DNA from: a virus
Length of the DNA stretch: 54,749 nucleotides
Strand: one strand, 5' to 3'
IMG/VR virus record: IMGVR_UViG_3300046777_001915
Span: 1 to 54,749 of that record
The first letter of the stretch is position 1. Each line of letters starts with the position of its first letter. This document shows, piece after piece, positions 52,036 through 54,749 of the stretch. Made by a program: the position numbers and the translations under genes. The notes beneath the pieces are model-generated. The model did not search any database and was not told the origin of the DNA. It was given only the letters and a program-made list of their open reading frames with translations.

Positions 52036-52243
52036 AAAACAATATCGTAAGATTGAAGACAAAGTATACTGTGATAGATGTAAGACTTGTTGCACCAATG
52101 ATATTTTTGGTAGTGAATATGCTACTTTAGAGGCATTGTGGGGCTATGGGTCAAAACACGATGGAGAAAAATATGAACTTCAAATGTGTGAGAATTGTTT
52201 TTTTGAAACACTACAATGGATCAAGAGCAAACAATTAGGCTAG
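52022..52243 (+). CDS. 73-aa zinc-ribbon phage protein
   Basis: ATG 52022 preferred to TTG 52010. CDRCKTCC and CENCF frame a segment EYATLEALWGYGSKHDGE typical of a widespread phage/plasmid zinc-ribbon family. Overlaps the previous gene by 14 bp. Confidence 0.68.
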   Translation: MKTYKKQYRKIEDKVYCDRCKTCCTNDIFGSEYATLEALWGYGSKHDGEKYELQMCENCFFETLQWIKSKQLG

Positions 52244-52247
52244 TTTA

Positions 52248-52934
52248 ATGATAAAATATGTCGATAAAATACTAATTATTAATCATCCAGACCATAAAGA
52301 TAGGAGAAAATATCAGGAGGATCAGGCAAAAATTTATGATCTAAATTATCAGTTTGTATCTGCCGTTCCTGTTGATAGCAGTAATGGTTTTCAAAACAAA
52401 TCTTTGAAATCCTGTTTTCTGTCTCATATCAAAGCATTAAAAATTGCTCATGATACTCAAGAACTTTGTTTGATTTTGGAAGACGATGCTCGTCTTGTAG
52501 ATATTAGTGAAATTAACTTATATCTAAATAGTCTATTAAATGATTATTTACAATATAATGTATGGGATATGATTTATTTTTATCCTTCAATGCATGATAG
52601 TAATTTTTCTGTAGATATTAATCAATATTCTACTAGAGATACCAAAGTAACAAATCTTCATGCCTACTTAGTAAATCCTAGGAAAATCTTCTACCTGATT
52701 GAAGCTTTAGAATATCATTTCAGTAGAATTGATAATGATACTAATAATGATTATACTAAAGATGTCAAAAGATCTCATATAGATCATGTTATTGCTAATT
52801 ATATACATCCTAAAATGAGAGTATTTTGTCCTAAAACTAATCTGATTTTTCAATGGAGAAAAGAATTTGGTAGCACTTTAGGCTGGGGCTGTAGAGTAGA
52901 AGACAAAACATATCCGTTTATTGTAGAAAATTAA
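52248..52934 (+). CDS. Glycosyltransferase family 25 protein
   Basis: 228 residues. CFLSHIKALKIAHD and LILEDDARL are the GT25 hallmarks, with LHAYLVNPRKIF later. The family adds galactose or glucose to lipooligosaccharide or collagen-like proteins. Cytoplasmic. With gmd and glmS it supports glycan remodelling. Confidence 0.85.
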   Translation: MIKYVDKILIINHPDHKDRRKYQEDQAKIYDLNYQFVSAVPVDSSNGFQNKSLKSCFLSHIKALKIAHDTQELCLILEDDARLVDISEINLYLNSLLNDYLQYNVWDMIYFYPSMHDSNFSVDINQYSTRDTKVTNLHAYLVNPRKIFYLIEALEYHFSRIDNDTNNDYTKDVKRSHIDHVIANYIHPKMRVFCPKTNLIFQWRKEFGSTLGWGCRVEDKTYPFIVEN

Positions 52935-52939
52935 ACTTT

Positions 52940-53245
52940 ATGAATAAAAAACAAACTATTTCTGTGAACGATGATCTAATGATAGAGATTCATCATAATC
53001 CCCATCTAAATTATAAACCATTTCAACTTAGAGTTTATGGATACAATTCTTATTCAGAGCATAGACTAGATGTAAAAGATATGGTTAACTTAGCAGAAAC
53101 TATTGCCGATTTTGCGTTTGACAATTCAGATGCTCTAGGATATAATGATTCTTTTACCGGACTAGCAAGATTATGGCATCACAGACGCAACGAAGTATTA
53201 GAAATCTTGGATCAAAAAGATGACGCAACTAACAGTAATAGGTGA
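52940..53245 (+). CDS. Strand-strand-helix family protein, member 6 (extended)
   Basis: 101 residues. DDLMIEIHHNPHLNYKPFQL and VKDMVNLAETIADFAF match the family plan at 44052, with 35 extra C-terminal residues. Overlaps the next gene by 26 bp. Confidence 0.6.
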   Translation: MNKKQTISVNDDLMIEIHHNPHLNYKPFQLRVYGYNSYSEHRLDVKDMVNLAETIADFAFDNSDALGYNDSFTGLARLWHHRRNEVLEILDQKDDATNSNR

Positions 53246-53828
53246 TGTTCATGGGAAATATGACAAGTATGAGCAGATAGCTAGAAAAAGAGATTATACT
53301 GTTCAACTAGGGGATCTAGGCTTTAAATATAATTGTCTAAATAATTTATCGTTTAAGAGACACAAAGTTATTGGTGGCAATCATGATAATTATGACATTA
53401 TTCATTTATTCCCCAACTATTTAGGAGATTATGGACAATGTTCTTTAGGTGGTATTGATTTCTTTTTTTATCGTGGAGCATATTCTATAGATAGACAATA
53501 TCGTACCGTTGGTATTGATTGGTGGGAAAAAGAACAATTAACCATCGAAGACTTTATGGCAGCTAGAGAATTATACAGAAAAATAAAACCTAAAATTGTT
53601 ATCACGCACGATTGTCCTAGTAGTATCGCCGCTCAAATGCTTTTGCCTCACCAAAGAGTTTATGAGAACATGACAGGATGGGCATTAAATGAATTGTTTA
53701 ATATCCATCAGCCAGACTTGTGGATATTTGGACATTGGCATGATTCTCGCACTATACAGTATGGTAATACAAAGTTTGTGTGCCTTGACGAGTTAGAAAC
53801 ATATGATATACTACATCAGGCCGATTGA
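53220..53828 (+). CDS. Calcineurin-like metallophosphoesterase
   Basis: 202 residues with the full motif series: GDVHGK, QLGDLG, GGNHDN, THDCPS and FGHWHDS, which bind two metal ions. Could be a nucleic-acid or nucleotide phosphatase, as with phage PP-family and 2',3'-cNMP enzymes. ATG 53220 lies inside the previous gene without a strong ribosome site. Confidence 0.9.
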   Translation: MTQLTVIGDVHGKYDKYEQIARKRDYTVQLGDLGFKYNCLNNLSFKRHKVIGGNHDNYDIIHLFPNYLGDYGQCSLGGIDFFFYRGAYSIDRQYRTVGIDWWEKEQLTIEDFMAARELYRKIKPKIVITHDCPSSIAAQMLLPHQRVYENMTGWALNELFNIHQPDLWIFGHWHDSRTIQYGNTKFVCLDELETYDILHQAD

Positions 53829-53833
53829 ATTTT

Positions 53834-54025
53834 ATGAAAAATACTGAGAAATATGATAAACTTAAACTAACAGTAGAAAAATTGTGTTTGGAAGCGATAG
53901 ACGCTCAAAAACAGAGAGAATCTACAGTTGGTTATGGGCTGGATGATTATACAGAAGGCAGGATTGTCGGTGGTGCTGCGTTGGCACGGAAAATAATTAG
54001 GGCGATTAGAAACAATACCTTTTAA
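53834..54025 (+). CDS. Helical 63-aa hypothetical protein
   Basis: ATG 53834 preferred to TTG 53825. DKLKLTVEKLCLEAIDAQ and GGAALARKIIRAIRN helices. Unknown. Confidence 0.6.
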   Translation: MKNTEKYDKLKLTVEKLCLEAIDAQKQRESTVGYGLDDYTEGRIVGGAALARKIIRAIRNNTF

Positions 54026-54040
54026 AGAAAGATTAATTAT

Positions 54041-54199
54041 ATGAAGAGTAGTAGTTATTTTGTGGTTGCGGCATTTGCTAGTTTTGTTTTTAGTGTATCT
54101 CTTTGGTTTTTGGGAGACGCTGATATTAATCGTGATCAAGCAATTTTTGTTGGGTTATGGGTTCCAAGTATTCTTAGTCTAGGAAATCTGGCGAAATGA
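54041..54199 (+). CDS. 52-aa two-span membrane protein
   Basis: SYFVVAAFASFVFSVSLWFL and AIFVGLWVPSILSLG spans with a short acidic loop. Holin-like size and topology, but no proof. AAAGA leader. Confidence 0.55.
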   Translation: MKSSSYFVVAAFASFVFSVSLWFLGDADINRDQAIFVGLWVPSILSLGNLAK

Positions 54200-54348
54200 G
54201 TAATTTTGTTATCTTTGCGGTTGGCTTAATCATTACTCTCATTGCGGGAATGGGAGTTATTACTAGCCAAGTTTTTATAGGGTATAAGAAATTTAAACTT
54301 CCAGAAATAAATACTTATACTGATACTGTAATTGAACCGAAAGGTTAG
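54196..54348 (+). CDS. 50-aa single-span membrane protein
   Basis: Span FVIFAVGLIITLIAGMGVIT, then YKKFK and a polar tail. ATGA-coupled to the two-span gene; a holin/antiholin pair is possible. Confidence 0.55.
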   Translation: MSNFVIFAVGLIITLIAGMGVITSQVFIGYKKFKLPEINTYTDTVIEPKG

Positions 54349-54390
54349 GATCGCGGGTATTCCTTTAATCAATAGCCGTAGACTTTTAGC

Positions 54391-54424
54391 GAGGTTTTGT
54401 GTAAGACTGAAGAACCTCGCTTCA
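54391..54424 (+). promoter_or_regulatory. 9-bp leader hairpin
   Basis: AGCGAGGTT pairs perfectly with AACCTCGCT around a 16-nt loop. No T-run follows directly, so it is either a terminator-like processing site or a translation control element for the 54444 gene. Confidence 0.5.
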
Positions 54425-54443
54425 ATACAACAAGGATTTTTTA

Positions 54444-54635
54444 ATGGCAAATTTTGAAGATTGGCTCAATGAAATAGAGGGGTTTTCGTTACGTTCTGAA
54501 CGAGCCTACGATGATCTGGTTAAAAACCCAAAAGACCCAGTAGACAACTGGCAAGAAATTAAAACGTGGCTAGAGGCGGCATACCATCAAGGCTGGGATG
54601 ATGCCAAGGATGCGATCAGAGAGAGTTTAAGATAA
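54444..54635 (+). CDS. Hypothetical 63-aa protein
   Basis: FEDWLNEIEGFSLRSER then AYHQGWDDAKDAIRES. The C-terminal helix resembles that of the 45314 protein. AAGGA leader. Confidence 0.62.
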   Translation: MANFEDWLNEIEGFSLRSERAYDDLVKNPKDPVDNWQEIKTWLEAAYHQGWDDAKDAIRESLR

Positions 54636-54749
54636 TGTTTGAACCAGAATGGATGGAGTATTTTCAAAGAGAATCTCCTTTTTCATACTACTGTGTTTTA
54701 TTTATTCAATTTTTACTGATAATATTATCATATTGTTCGTATGCTGTTT
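54635..54749 (+). CDS. Membrane protein, 3' end cut off
   Basis: Starts on the last base of the previous stop; 38 codons are visible before the window ends. A hydrophobic span begins at SYYCVLFIQFLLIILSYCSY. Confidence 0.45.
   Translation, partial: MFEPEWMEYFQRESPFSYYCVLFIQFLLIILSYCSYAV

Overview
The window looks like an internal piece of a large tailed-phage genome; genes are cut at both ends. A leftward block encodes a virion assembly set (major capsid, decoration protein, protease-scaffold, portal, large terminase). The rest is densely packed with very small, mostly unrecognised genes, tRNAs and structured non-coding segments, and no bacterial housekeeping operon is seen. The probable host is a planctomycete: a secreted subtilase starts with the LEPR-XLL-type motif (LEQLETRTLLS) typical of planctomycete surface proteins, and several small signal-peptide proteins look alike in style. 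Host identity is an inference; integration as a prophage cannot be excluded from this window alone.

Layout. (1) 1-14.3 kb, minus strand, one tightly overlapping late-type operon from a promoter at 14.3 kb: a 58-aa starter protein, a sigma-like factor, an HTH/coiled-coil protein (possible small terminase), GDP-mannose dehydratase, HNH and ERCC4 nucleases, terminase, portal, protease-scaffold, decoration, capsid, connector-like protein, a fibre-like protein with a P domain and Pro/Thr stalk, an RgpF-like glycan protein and a truncated zinc protein. (2) 14.4-18.9 kb, plus strand: a small DNA-binding-like protein, GlmS, a secreted protein, a GNAT acetyltransferase and the secreted subtilase. (3) 19.0-38.2 kb, plus strand: about 17 cassettes of small genes. 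Each cassette is preceded by the same intergenic repeat (hairpin, G+C-only core, inverted and direct copies of AAGNACTTACGAC) and then by a promoter with a CGATAAT box inside its spacer. This stretch also holds a 0.55-kb structured RNA with two homologous domains, a second structured RNA, tRNA-Arg, a cluster of eight tRNAs and an anticodon-less tRNA-like element. (4) 38.2-54.7 kb, plus strand, A+T-richer: long translationally coupled runs of 40-120-aa proteins with a few recognisable enzymes (Nudix, ASCH, phosphoribosyltransferase, small heat-shock protein, GT25 glycosyltransferase, metallophosphoesterase) and many single-span membrane peptides.

How it fits together. The left block builds capsids and packages DNA. 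GlmS, GDP-mannose dehydratase, the RgpF-like protein and the GT25 enzyme point to modification of cell-surface or virion glycans. The cassette region behaves like an early/middle host-takeover region whose units are separated by shared insulator/promoter repeats, comparable in concept to the promoter-stem-loop cassettes of T4-like phages. Functions of most small proteins cannot be assigned from sequence.
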